DNA of 17,692 bases from Candidatus Glassbacteria bacterium RIFCSPLOWO2_12_FULL_58_11 (lineage in GTDB: Bacteria; Gemmatimonadota; Glassbacteria; GWA2-58-10). Positions 1-6,887 of this stretch are shown one piece after another. How positions within the stretch are numbered: the first letter of the stretch is position 1; each line of letters opens with the position of its first letter. Where the stretch lies: positions 1-17,692 of the forward strand of contig MFIX01000200.1 of the NCBI GenBank assembly GCA_001780825.1, read 5' to 3'. The position numbers were made by a program, and so were the translations under genes. The notes below the pieces were generated by a model. It saw only the letters and a program-made list of their open reading frames with translations, did no database searches and was not told where the DNA came from.

Positions 1-355
1 CGGTGGCCTTGTCCCCCATCTTGCGGATATTCTCCGGGGTGGGGCCGATAAAGACAAACTGGCTCTGGGAGCAGATTTCGGAGAACTCGGCATTCTCGGC
101 CAGGAAGCCATAGCCCGGATGGATCGCCTCGGCATTGGTGATCTCCGCGGCGGCCAGAATGCGCTGCACGTTGAGGTAGCTGTCGGCCACCGGGCCCCGG
201 CCGATACAGACATCCTCATCGGCGAAACGCACGTGCAGGCTGTCGCGGTCGGCCTCGCTGTAAACCGCGACCGTATCGATGCCCAGCTCCTTGCAGGCGC
301 GGATTATCCGCAGGGCGATCTCACCGCGGTTGGCGATCAGGACTTTCTTGAACAC
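1..355 (-). CDS. accC: Biotin carboxylase AccC, N-terminal part (runs off left edge)
   Basis: Biotin carboxylase subunit of acetyl-CoA carboxylase; it carboxylates the biotin on AccB using ATP and bicarbonate in the first committed step of fatty-acid synthesis, in the cytoplasm. The 118 visible residues begin with the family hallmark FKKVLIANRGEIALRIIRAC, then AVYSEADRDSLHVRFADE and EAIHPGYGFLAENAEF, which is the N-terminal biotin-carboxylase (pre-ATP-grasp) domain; the ATP-grasp domain lies outside the window. The start is GTG at 355-353, chosen because GAGGA sits 6 nt upstream; a TTG two codons earlier would touch that site. It begins 9 nt after the accB stop, so the two are translated as a pair. 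Confidence 0.96.
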   Translation of the reverse strand, partial: MFKKVLIANRGEIALRIIRACKELGIDTVAVYSEADRDSLHVRFADEDVCIGRGPVADSYLNVQRILAAAEITNAEAIHPGYGFLAENAEFSEICSQSQFVFIGPTPENIRKMGDKAT

Positions 356-364
356 CGACAATCC

Positions 365-853
365 TCACTCCCCCGGCTCGATCAGGAAAAGACGATGGCC
401 GAACTCGACCGGCTGGGCGTTTTCCACGCAGATTTCCCGGACGGTCCCGGCGACTTCGCTTTCGATTTCGTTCATCAGTTTCATGGCCTCTAGAATGCAC
501 AGCGTCTGGCCCAGAACCACCCGGTCGCCCACCTCGACAAAGGGCTTGGCGCCGGGGCTGGAGGCGCGGTAAAAGGTACCCACCATCGGCGAAGTGACCT
601 CGATCAGGTTGGTTTTCACCGCGGGTTCCGCGGCTCCACCGGCTGCCGGCGCCGCGGGCTGAGTGGCCGCGGTTGACCGGGTCTGGACCTCGACCGGCGG
701 CGGCGCGGAGTGGAACGCCGGAGCGGCCGGGCCAGGATAGGTCGCCGCGCCCTTGACGATTTTGACTCGCGTGCCTCCATCCTCGATTTCCAGCTCGTGA
801 ATGGCGCTCTGCTCCACGATGCGGATCAGTCTTTTCAGGTACCTGACATCCAT
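365..853 (-). CDS. accB: Biotin carboxyl carrier protein of acetyl-CoA carboxylase
   Basis: AccB carries the biotin that shuttles CO2 from AccC to the carboxyltransferase. The 162 residues show the usual three parts: an N-terminal helical segment (1-35), a Pro/Ala-rich flexible linker (about 36-78), and a biotinyl domain (about 82-160). The biotinylation motif EAMKLMNE is intact with the target lysine at residue 125, and SPMVGTFYRASSPGAKPFVEVGD supports the AccB subtype with its thumb loop, rather than a 2-oxoacid or pyruvate carboxylase carrier.  The ATG is preceded by GAGAGG at suitable distance. It lies 86 bp downstream of efp and directly upstream of accC; the order efp-accB-accC is common in bacteria. 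Length is normal. Confidence 0.97.
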   Translation of the reverse strand: MDVRYLKRLIRIVEQSAIHELEIEDGGTRVKIVKGAATYPGPAAPAFHSAPPPVEVQTRSTAATQPAAPAAGGAAEPAVKTNLIEVTSPMVGTFYRASSPGAKPFVEVGDRVVLGQTLCILEAMKLMNEIESEVAGTVREICVENAQPVEFGHRLFLIEPGE

Positions 854-939
854 CGGTGCCTCTCGAGTTTGAGGTAACAGCTTGGATTATCGAAATTGCC
901 TGGACCTCTAACGCCGCTCTCCGGGCCGGCCTCCAAAGG

Positions 940-1497
940 TCAAGCCCGCTCCAGGTAAGCATTGGTCCGGCGGTCGATCTTGATTTTATCGCCGACATTG
1001 ACGAACAGCGGCACATTGACTGTCGCGCCCGATTCCAGCCGGGCCGGCTTGGTCGCTCCGCTGACCGTGTCGCCGCGCAATCCCGGATCGGTCTCCACCA
1101 CTTTCAGATCGATAAAAAAGGGCAGCTCGACCAGCAGCAGGGTATCCTCGTGGAACACTCCGGTCACGTCGATGTTTTCCTTGAGATACTTGACCTGCTC
1201 ACCGATCACCTCGCCCGAGACCGGGAACTGCTCGTAGGTTTTCGAATCCATGAAATAATACAGCGGCCCATCTTTGTAGAGATACTGGAGGGGAGTATAA
1301 TCGAGACGGATCTCATTAAACTTCTCACCCGCGCGATAAGTCCGGTCGATGACCGATCCGCTGAGCACATTTTTCAACTTGGTCCTGACAAATGCGCCGC
1401 CCTTGCCGGGCTTGACATGCTGAAATTCTACTATCGTCATGAGGACCCCGTCGATATCGAGGACCATACCGTTTCTGAAATCAGACGTACTCGCCAA
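940..1497 (-). CDS. efp: Translation elongation factor P
   Basis: EF-P binds between the ribosomal P and E sites and relieves stalling at consecutive prolines. The 185 residues cover the KOW-like N-terminal domain and two OB-fold domains, including the C-terminal signature (TDPGLRGDTVSGATKPA, then VPLFVNVGDKIKIDRRT). The loop that reaches the peptidyl-transferase centre reads HVKPGKGGAF, with lysine 32 at the position that is beta-lysylated in other species. No epmA/epmB modification gene is visible in the window, so whether K32 is modified is open. The start is TTG at 1497-1495: a perfect AGGAGG (1505-1510 on the top strand as its complement) lies 7 nt upstream and the protein then begins (M)ASTSDFRNGM as expected. 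A strong inverted repeat lies against this ribosome binding site. Confidence 0.97.
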   Translation of the reverse strand: MASTSDFRNGMVLDIDGVLMTIVEFQHVKPGKGGAFVRTKLKNVLSGSVIDRTYRAGEKFNEIRLDYTPLQYLYKDGPLYYFMDSKTYEQFPVSGEVIGEQVKYLKENIDVTGVFHEDTLLLVELPFFIDLKVVETDPGLRGDTVSGATKPARLESGATVNVPLFVNVGDKIKIDRRTNAYLERA

Positions 1498-1504
1498 GGA
1501 AAAA

Positions 1505-1579
1505 CCTCCTGAAACTATTTACAGCCGTTGCCAGTAAAGAGGGGGCAAGGTATCCTTCACCAGCCCCCTTAAATAGTTT
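1505..1579 (-). promoter_or_regulatory. Two-layer hairpin abutting the efp ribosome binding site
   Basis: Between aroQ and efp, 1512-1521 and 1570-1579 form a perfect 10-bp inverted repeat (AAACTATTTA / TAAATAGTTT). Nested inside are a 7-bp stem (1540-1546 with 1563-1569, GGGGGC core) and an apical 4-bp stem (1547-1550 with 1554-1557, loop of 3). The inner right arm abuts the outer right arm. On the mRNA the outer stem ends one nucleotide before AGGAGG of efp. No U-run follows the G/C stem, so it is not a plain intrinsic terminator; it could be an attenuator, a processing site or a translational switch. Function is inferred only. Confidence 0.5.
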
Positions 1580-1593
1580 TTCCGCCCGGATTT

Positions 1594-2028
1594 TCAATCC
1601 GCAAGCATGCCGAGGAGCCCTTCCACGGCCATCCGGTATCCGGCAGGCCCGAAACCGCAGATCACCCCTTTCGCCCTGTCGGCCAGGGTGGAGCGGTGAC
1701 GGAACTCCTCGCGCGCAAAAATGTTCGACAGGTGCACCTCCACGAATGGCAGGTCCACGGCCAGCAGGGCATCCCGGATGGCGACACTGGTATGGGTGTA
1801 CGCCCCGGCATTGATCACTATCCCATCGACCCGGCCCAGCAGCTGCTGAATGCGCTCTACCAGCTCGCCTTCCCCATTGGACTGGGAGAAGAGGATTTCG
1901 CACCGCCCGCGGAAGTTTTCCTCGAGGCCCCGGCGGATATCCTCAAGAGAAACCTGGCCATAGATGCCGATTTCCCGCTGGCCAAGCAGGTTAAGGTTCG
2001 GCCCGTTGATCACCGCGATTTTTTTCAT
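1594..2028 (-). CDS. aroQ: Type II 3-dehydroquinate dehydratase
   Basis: Converts 3-dehydroquinate to 3-dehydroshikimate, the third step of the shikimate pathway (aromatic amino acids, folate, quinones). All family motifs are present in a normal 144-residue chain: NGPNLNLLG (8-16), Arg18 and the catalytic Tyr23 (REIGIYG) in the mobile lid, SNGEGELVERI (50-60), NAGAYTHTSVAIRDAL (73-88), and EVHLSNIFAREEFRHRS with the catalytic His99. Type II enzymes are small dodecamers unrelated to the type I AroD. The ATG overlaps the stop of the preceding TPR gene (ATGA), indicating translational coupling. It precedes efp, an arrangement found in many bacteria, often with pepP between; pepP is absent here. 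Confidence 0.97.
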   Translation of the reverse strand: MKKIAVINGPNLNLLGQREIGIYGQVSLEDIRRGLEENFRGRCEILFSQSNGEGELVERIQQLLGRVDGIVINAGAYTHTSVAIRDALLAVDLPFVEVHLSNIFAREEFRHRSTLADRAKGVICGFGPAGYRMAVEGLLGMLAD

Positions 2029-2891
2029 TGCGCTTCCGCTTCCCTGAGTCCGGTTATCCAGTCGTCGAGCATGTCGACATAAGCCGCTGGATCGTCCGGT
2101 GCCGCGCCAGGGATTTCCTCCGCCGCTGAATAATTATCTGGAGCGCTCCGATCGCCCAGCAGGAACCGGAAAATGGCGTCGATCCTTTCCTCGATCGGCT
2201 CATCGGCGGGCATGGACCCGGCGGTCCGCGGCTTTACGATTTTTTCTGACAGAGCGCCGTCTGGACTTGTCTCAGTCTCAACCGCGGACGCCTTTCCGGG
2301 TTCGGGCTCCGCGCCGGCCTGAAAGCAGCTTTCGACCTCTTCGAGCTTCTTTTGCAGCTCCCGGTTCTCCGGGTCCCGGTCCAGCAGCTTCCGGTAAATC
2401 CCGTGCGCCTGGTCGTAATGGCCCTGCAGGCGGTAGATATCGGCCAGCGTATGGGTCAGGAATATCTCGCCCGGCTCGCCGTCCGGAGCGGCCAGCTTTT
2501 CAGCCACGGAAGCCTCGAGGTCCCCCGACTCCACGGCCGAAAATCCCGCGGCTTCCTTATAGAGAGCCTCCGCCTTTACCGGGTCTCCCCGCCGCTCGGC
2601 CAGGGAGGCCATTTTACGGATTACCAGGAAATTCTCCCGGTCCTCCTGCCGCAGGCGCTCGAAAGTCTCCTCGGCCTGGGCCAGCTCTCCCAGCTCGGCC
2701 AGGCACTCTCCCAGCAGGACCCGGGCGGAGGTGAAATCCGGGAAGCGCTCGAGCCCCTCCCGGCAAAGCTTGACCGCGCGCTGCAGCTCGCCTGCGCTTC
2801 TGAGGGCATCGGCCAGCGGGAGAAACAGTCGAGAATCGGGAGCCTCGGAAAAGCGTTTTTCCAGTTCTTTGATTTCTTCTTCAAGACTCAT
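2025..2891 (-). CDS. Tetratricopeptide-repeat protein, unknown role
   Basis: A 288-residue soluble protein without signal peptide or membrane segment. Residues about 1-200 hold several TPR-like helical hairpins (for example FLPLADALRSAGELQRAVKL, VLLGECLAELGELAQAEETF, LADIYRLQGHYDQAHGIYRK followed by DPENRELQKKL), a scaffold for protein contacts. Residues about 200-250 are acidic, Pro/Ser-rich and probably disordered. A short C-terminal segment (about 262-283, DPAAYVDMLDDWITGL) may be a docking helix. It heads the aroQ-efp-accBC operon and shares an ATGA overlap with aroQ. An in-frame TGA lies two codons upstream of the ATG, which fixes the start, although no strong ribosome binding site is seen. 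The partner and function cannot be named from sequence. Confidence 0.85.
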   Translation of the reverse strand: MSLEEEIKELEKRFSEAPDSRLFLPLADALRSAGELQRAVKLCREGLERFPDFTSARVLLGECLAELGELAQAEETFERLRQEDRENFLVIRKMASLAERRGDPVKAEALYKEAAGFSAVESGDLEASVAEKLAAPDGEPGEIFLTHTLADIYRLQGHYDQAHGIYRKLLDRDPENRELQKKLEEVESCFQAGAEPEPGKASAVETETSPDGALSEKIVKPRTAGSMPADEPIEERIDAIFRFLLGDRSAPDNYSAAEEIPGAAPDDPAAYVDMLDDWITGLREAEAQ

Positions 2892-3045
2892 GGATCACGC
2901 TTGTTGTGGCCCGCTCGGCAGGCTCCAAGGCAAATGACGGTTCAAGGCGACTGAACCGGAATCGGCCGGGCGCCTCCCCGGCGAACCGAAAAGCTGAAAA
3001 ACAGCGGCCGCGGCGGATGCCGCAGCGGCGAATTAATATTAAGCA

Positions 3046-3074
3046 AAGATAGCCGCCGGATATTGCTATGTCAA
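3046..3074 (-). promoter_or_regulatory. Sigma-70-type promoter for the TPR-aroQ-efp-accBC operon
   Basis: Read on the minus strand: TTGACA (3074-3069, perfect -35), a 17-nt spacer, then TATCTT (3051-3046, 4 of 6 to the -10 consensus). Transcription would begin near 3039, giving a leader of about 150 nt before the TPR start codon. The leader contains a G/C hairpin at 2965-2982 (6-bp stem, 6-nt loop). Based on consensus match and position only. Confidence 0.6.
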
Positions 3075-3204
3075 TCCTTTAATCGTGCCGGATGGACCTC
3101 GCTTGCCGGGGTCCGGGGCCTCTCCGAAGCATATTTCGGAGTAGAATAAATTGCGTTTATGGCTTTTTGTAAGGCCGGAGGCGATTTGAAATGTATAAAA
3201 GTAA

Positions 3205-3233
3205 TTGACGATTCGATATATGCTTTATTAACT
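3205..3233 (+). promoter_or_regulatory. Possible plus-strand promoter upstream of the PpiD-like gene
   Basis: TTGACG (3205-3210, 5 of 6 to the -35 consensus) with a 17-nt spacer to TTAACT (3228-3233, only 3 of 6), inside the AT-rich patch. If used, the leader to the ATG at 3622 would be about 380 nt and would include the hairpins at 3406-3457. The weak -10 box makes this tentative. Confidence 0.3.
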
Positions 3234-3405
3234 TAGTATATTCTGAATTTAATTCCAGTATTTGGCTGTACCTGTTTTAGTGCTCGCCCGCTCTCGCTCC
3301 GGCCTCGCTGCCGGGGGCTAAAAGAATCCAGCGGCTGCTAAAAGATCTTGCGTTGTGGAGGCGGCCTGGAAAGGCCCGGCTATCCGGCAGACTGCTCCCG
3401 GCAGC

Positions 3406-3431
3406 CTTTTACGGCCGGAGACCGGTAAAAG
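3406..3431 (+). repeat. Hairpin with perfect 7-bp stem
   Basis: CTTTTAC (3406-3412) pairs with GTAAAAG (3425-3431); the 12-nt loop can add a 3-bp CGG/CCG stem around AGA. It is followed two bases later by another strong dyad at 3433-3457, so the pair would form adjacent stem-loops in a plus-strand transcript. Confidence 0.5.
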
Positions 3432-3432
3432 C

Positions 3433-3457
3433 ATCTCAGGCAATCGATTGCCGAGAT
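3433..3457. repeat. Extended dyad around a perfect 14-bp palindrome
   Basis: 3439-3452 reads GGCAATCGATTGCC, a perfect palindrome. It is flanked by ATCTC (3433-3437) and GAGAT (3453-3457), which also pair, with a single bulged A at 3438. As DNA this looks like an operator for a dimeric regulator; as RNA it would be a 10-bp stem with a UCGA tetraloop. Either reading is inference. Confidence 0.55.
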
Positions 3458-3621
3458 GGCGCTTGTGAGGCTCAACGGCAATCCGAATCGGCAGCTTCGT
3501 AGCGGAGTGATTGCCAAAACAGCCCGGCCATTCGAAGTTTCATTTAACTCTGGGATCAGCTCAAAAGGGGAAAATACCTTTTGCAATCAATCTAAAATAA
3601 TCAGCGGAGAAGAGCCCTACC

Positions 3622-5496
3622 ATGATGCAGACATTTCGAAATAACATGAAAGCGATCTTTTTCATCCTGATCTTCTTTTTCGTGGGCTGGATGGCGGTGA
3701 CCCTGACAGGCTTTGACGACTACATTATCCAGCAGAACAAGGCCGATGTGCGCGGGATGCAATACGCCGGAATCGTGAACGGGGAAAATATCAGCCGGAG
3801 CATCTTCGACCAGCGGATCCAGCGCACGGTGGACCTGGCAACCAGCCAGCGGGAGGGCGCGAGCCTTTCCGCCTGGGAGATCGAGCAGCTGGCCGACCAG
3901 GTCTGGAACGAGATGGTCAACGAGATCGTGTTCCGTAAAGTTTACCAGCGGCACCAGATCGAGGTGACCGACGCCGAAGTGATTGAATACATCAAGGCCA
4001 ATCCGTTGCCCGAGCTGATGCGGGCCCCCGAGCTGCAGACCGACGGCCGCTTCGACTACGACAAATACCTGGCGATCCTGGCCAATCCCCAGGCCGGCTC
4101 TCTGGTGCTGGAGCTGGAAAGAGACGCCCGCGACAAAATTCCCAGTTTCAAGCTGTTCCTCGAGATCGCCTCGCTGTCCAAACTGACCGAAGCCCAGATC
4201 GAGCGAGCTTACAAGGAGCGGGAAGAAAAAGTCCAGGTGAATTATATCCGCCTGAACACAGATTCTCTGGTGAGCGATCAGGAAGTTGCGGTGAGCGAAG
4301 AGGAAATCAAGCAGTATTACGAGGCCAACCGGAAGAAATTCGACCGGCCCGAGATGGCCGCGCTGGACTACCTGTTCATCCCTGTCACACCGGGCAGCGA
4401 CGACACTCTGGCCGCCCAGGATACCCTGAGCCGGGTCCTGGAGCTGCTGGATAAGGGAGAGAACTGGGACAGCCTGGCCTTGAAGTATTCGCGGGACCAA
4501 CTGGCCAGATCCGGCGGCGATCTCGGCTGGTTCGCCCGCGGAGACTACAATGACAACAGAATGGTCGATCTGGCTTTCAGCCTCAAACCGGGCCAGGTGT
4601 CCAAGCCGACAGTGACTGACGACGGCTGCCAGATCGTCCGGCTCGACAGCGCGCGCACCCGGAACGGCAAGCGCGAAGTAAAGGCGCATCGTATCCTGTA
4701 CACCATCCAGGCCGGGAGCAAAAAGATCAGCGAGCTGAGAACGCGGGCGCGCGGCCTGCGCAGGGCGATGCACGACAGCGAGCAGGGTTTCCATCAGGTG
4801 GCCGTGGACAGCGGATTTACGGCGCTGAGCACGGGCCTGTTCGCGATCGGCTCCCCGGTTCCCGGGATTCAGGTCAGCCGCGAGCTGCTGGATTTTGTCT
4901 ACAGCGCCAAGCAGGGCTCGCTCAGCTACCCGCTCAATGTCTATCTCCGGGACAGCGAGGGCGGAGAGGTGGTGCTGATCGCCCTGGTGGTACAGCGCAA
5001 GGATGCCGGGATCACGCCGCTGGCTGAAGCCGCCGACTCGATCCGCTACCGCCTGATGCTGGATAAGAAGAAAATCAAGTGCACGGAGCTGATTCAAACC
5101 CTGACGGCGGATTACGACCAGTACGAGAACCTGGAGGCATTTGCGAAGGCTAAGGGAATGTCACTCGTGGCCTCCCCGGAGTTTACGCGGCTGACCGGGC
5201 TGGAAGGGGTGGGACGGAATAATGCGTTTATCGGCACGGCTTTCGGGTTGCCTGTGGGTCGGAAAAGTGGTATAATCGAAACCGGAGATAATTTTTACCT
5301 GCTGGAAGTAGTCAGCCGCACCGAAGCCGATAATTCCAGGCTTCAGCAGAGCCGTGACAGACTGGTCCAGCAGTTGACCAGCCAGCGGATGCAGATGCTC
5401 TTTTCACTTTTTACCAATGAACTGCTGGATAAGACCGCGATCGAGGATCTGCGGAAAATACAGCATCCGGATTCTCTGGCCCGCGCTATGAATTGA
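3622..5496 (+). CDS. PpiD/SurA-like periplasmic peptidyl-prolyl isomerase
   Basis: Membrane-anchored folding factor for exported and outer-membrane proteins. The 624-residue chain has a short cytoplasmic start, one membrane segment (about 10-30), and a periplasmic body. Residues about 47-200 form a SurA/PpiD-type N-terminal chaperone region (GIVNGENISRSIFDQRIQR, then FDYDKYLAILANPQ). A parvulin rotamase domain spans about 245-342 with the family signature GGDLGWFARGDYN (298-310) and LKPGQVSKPTVTDDGCQIVRL. Residues about 352-460 look like a second, degenerate parvulin unit, followed by a C-terminal helical part that would pack back on the N-terminal domain. Total length matches PpiD. The ATG at 3622 is followed by a second ATG; GGAGAAGAG upstream is a modest ribosome binding site. 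It is 49 bp upstream of the diguanylate cyclase gene. Confidence 0.88.
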   Translation: MMQTFRNNMKAIFFILIFFFVGWMAVTLTGFDDYIIQQNKADVRGMQYAGIVNGENISRSIFDQRIQRTVDLATSQREGASLSAWEIEQLADQVWNEMVNEIVFRKVYQRHQIEVTDAEVIEYIKANPLPELMRAPELQTDGRFDYDKYLAILANPQAGSLVLELERDARDKIPSFKLFLEIASLSKLTEAQIERAYKEREEKVQVNYIRLNTDSLVSDQEVAVSEEEIKQYYEANRKKFDRPEMAALDYLFIPVTPGSDDTLAAQDTLSRVLELLDKGENWDSLALKYSRDQLARSGGDLGWFARGDYNDNRMVDLAFSLKPGQVSKPTVTDDGCQIVRLDSARTRNGKREVKAHRILYTIQAGSKKISELRTRARGLRRAMHDSEQGFHQVAVDSGFTALSTGLFAIGSPVPGIQVSRELLDFVYSAKQGSLSYPLNVYLRDSEGGEVVLIALVVQRKDAGITPLAEAADSIRYRLMLDKKKIKCTELIQTLTADYDQYENLEAFAKAKGMSLVASPEFTRLTGLEGVGRNNAFIGTAFGLPVGRKSGIIETGDNFYLLEVVSRTEADNSRLQQSRDRLVQQLTSQRMQMLFSLFTNELLDKTAIEDLRKIQHPDSLARAMN

Positions 5497-5545
5497 GTCC
5501 TCTCCGGCCCGGAAGGATCGGGTCCGATCAGTCAGGAACGGCGGT

Positions 5546-6460
5546 ATGTCAATCGACGAAGATTATTACAGGAACCTGCTGGACAAGCTGTTCGATGGGA
5601 TTTTCTGCGTCGATCGAAACCGGACTATTACTTTCTGGAATAAATCCGCGGAGAATATTTCCGGATATTCTATCAGCGAAGTGGTGGGCCGGGTCTCCTG
5701 CCGGGAGATCGTGGCCCAGACCAACGGCGCCCAGCGGACGGATTCCGGCGAGCCACCGCAGAGCATCCTGGAACAGACCCTCAACGATGGGGTGGCCCGC
5801 GAGGGCGAATACTACATCAAGCATAAAGAGGGCCACCGGGTGCCGGTCGCCTGCAAAGTGGAGCCGATCCACGATGCCCGGGGGCAAATATCCGGCGCGG
5901 TTCAAATCTTCCACGACAACTCCTCCCGTGTCGCCGCCCGCAGCGTCATCGAAAAACTCCGCAAGCTCGCCCTGATCGATCCGCTCACCGGTCTGGCCAA
6001 CCGCCGCTATATCGATAAGATCCTGGAGGGCAAGACTGATGAAATGAAGCGTTACGGTATGTCTTTCGGCGTGCTCTTTATCGATATCGACCATTTCAAG
6101 CAGGTCAACGACCACTACGGCCACGAGATGGGCGACAAAGTGCTCTGGACGATCAGCCGCGGCATGTCTATCATTCTGAGATCTTCGGACGTGCTCGGCA
6201 GATGGGGCGGAGAGGAATTCGTGGCCGTGGTTTTGAACGTGGACCGGGAAGGGCTGATGCGGGTGGCTGAGAAGATGCGCTCGGAGATCGAGAAGATTCA
6301 AATCCAGGAAAACGGGCAGGCTTTCAATGTGACGATTTCAATCGGCGCGACACTGGTCGAGCCCGGTACGGGGATGGACAAGAACCTGATTCTGAAAAAG
6401 GCCGATGAGCTGCTTTATGTCAGCAAGAACAACGGCCGCAACCGGGTGACCCTCGAATAA
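5546..6460 (+). CDS. Diguanylate cyclase with N-terminal PAS domain
   Basis: Makes the second messenger cyclic di-GMP from two GTP. Residues about 5-125 are a PAS sensor domain (LFDGIFCVDRNRTITFWNKS, GYSISEVVGR), ending in a short linker helix (about 127-142). The GGDEF domain runs from about 143 to 302, with DPLTGLANRR (145-154), FIDIDHFKQVND (178-189), and the active-site motif GGEEF at 221-225. The I-site RSSD (212-215) lies exactly five residues before GGEEF, so product inhibition is expected. No membrane segment or EAL domain is present, so it is a cytosolic, synthesis-only enzyme. The PAS ligand cannot be told; no obvious heme or flavin signature was recognised. AGGA lies 9 nt before the ATG. 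It follows the foldase gene by 49 bp and is probably co-transcribed. Confidence 0.94.
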   Translation: MSIDEDYYRNLLDKLFDGIFCVDRNRTITFWNKSAENISGYSISEVVGRVSCREIVAQTNGAQRTDSGEPPQSILEQTLNDGVAREGEYYIKHKEGHRVPVACKVEPIHDARGQISGAVQIFHDNSSRVAARSVIEKLRKLALIDPLTGLANRRYIDKILEGKTDEMKRYGMSFGVLFIDIDHFKQVNDHYGHEMGDKVLWTISRGMSIILRSSDVLGRWGGEEFVAVVLNVDREGLMRVAEKMRSEIEKIQIQENGQAFNVTISIGATLVEPGTGMDKNLILKKADELLYVSKNNGRNRVTLE

Positions 6461-6503
6461 GCCCGCGCAGTCCGCTGGGTAATACGGACAGGGCGCGCTG
6501 CCG

Positions 6504-6534
6504 GTCCGGCTCGGGCAATGTGAGTAGGCCGGAC
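6504..6534 (+). terminator. Weak hairpin after the diguanylate cyclase gene
   Basis: GTCCGGC (6504-6510) pairs with GCCGGAC (6528-6534) around a 17-nt loop, followed by TTTCCC. It lies between two convergent genes, where a terminator is expected, but the loop is long and the T-run short. Confidence 0.25.
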
Positions 6535-6593
6535 TTTCCCTCAGGTACAATGCCGAGCGGGAACTGAGATCCGGCCGATTCCCGGGCGCGAAA

Positions 6594-6860
6594 TCAGATG
6601 AAAGACCGGAACAGATAGACCGCGATAAACAATCCCAGAATTGCCACCAGGTTGATCTTCAGCACCAGCGGCCCGAGAGTCAGGGCGATAATCAGCAGGT
6701 TGATCGAGACCGGCCCGAAATTTCCCACTATCGAGGTCAGAAAAAAATCTTTGGCCACCCCATCCGGCATCACCGTGGCCAGAATCTCCCCCATATACCC
6801 GCCGATCAGCATCCCGATAATGAGAATAATCACATAGACCGATAAGCGTTTGCGGTGCAA
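6594..6860 (-). CDS. DUF4321-like small membrane protein
   Basis: A very hydrophobic 88-residue protein with two or three membrane segments: about residues 8-27 (YVIILIIGMLIGGYMGEIL) and a C-terminal hydrophobic half with the pattern NLLIIALTLGPLVLKINLVAILGLFIAVYLFR, which resembles the DUF4321 family (short proteins ending in a conserved KINL...GL..G.YL.R stretch). The function of that family is not known. The start was set at TTG 6860-6858: an AGGAGG occupies 6871-6866, so the GTG at 6866 would overlap the ribosome binding site and cannot be the start. It lies 27 bp after the Gx-family gene and is the last gene of the polyprenyl/ApbE cluster. Family assignment is from memory of the pattern. 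Confidence 0.72.
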   Translation of the reverse strand: MHRKRLSVYVIILIIGMLIGGYMGEILATVMPDGVAKDFFLTSIVGNFGPVSINLLIIALTLGPLVLKINLVAILGLFIAVYLFRSFI

Positions 6861-6887
6861 GAACACCTCCTGAGTTTGAAGTCTGGA

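Larger units (their letters stand above)
2892..3621. other. Gene-free divergent intergenic region of about 730 bp
   Basis: No credible protein or known RNA gene was found. The left part holds the minus-strand promoter and leader of the TPR operon. Around 3122-3141 there is a 7-bp stem with 6-nt loop (CTCCGAA / TTCGGAG). A sharply AT-rich patch runs from about 3185 to 3260. The right third (about 3260-3600) is GC-richer and carries two consecutive hairpins at 3406-3431 and 3433-3457. I looked for 6S, tmRNA, RNase P and SRP RNA signatures by eye and recognised none. Short open frames here lack a good ribosome binding site and protein-like composition. Confidence 0.6.

Noticed and set aside
1060..1100. 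SGAT-type sequence in EF-P resembling an ApbE flavinylation target (VSGATKPA)
   Set aside because: This segment is part of the conserved cytosolic EF-P C-terminal signature; EF-P is not exported, so ApbE would not meet it.
1540..1569. Intrinsic terminator between aroQ and efp
   Set aside because: The G/C stem is good but no U-run follows on the transcript, and genes on both sides look like one operon; kept as a regulatory candidate instead.
3380..3586. A 68-codon minus-strand open frame in the large intergenic gap
   Set aside because: No ribosome binding site, crosses both hairpins, and the product has no protein-like pattern or recognisable family.
2892..3621. 6S, tmRNA, RNase P or SRP RNA in the large gap
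   Set aside because: None of the conserved core sequences could be found by eye; only unrelated hairpins are present.
3601..5097. A 498-codon open frame on the minus strand
   Set aside because: Exactly antisense to the PpiD-like gene, which has clear domains; the antisense product is low-complexity and matches no family. GC-rich codon bias creates such shadows.
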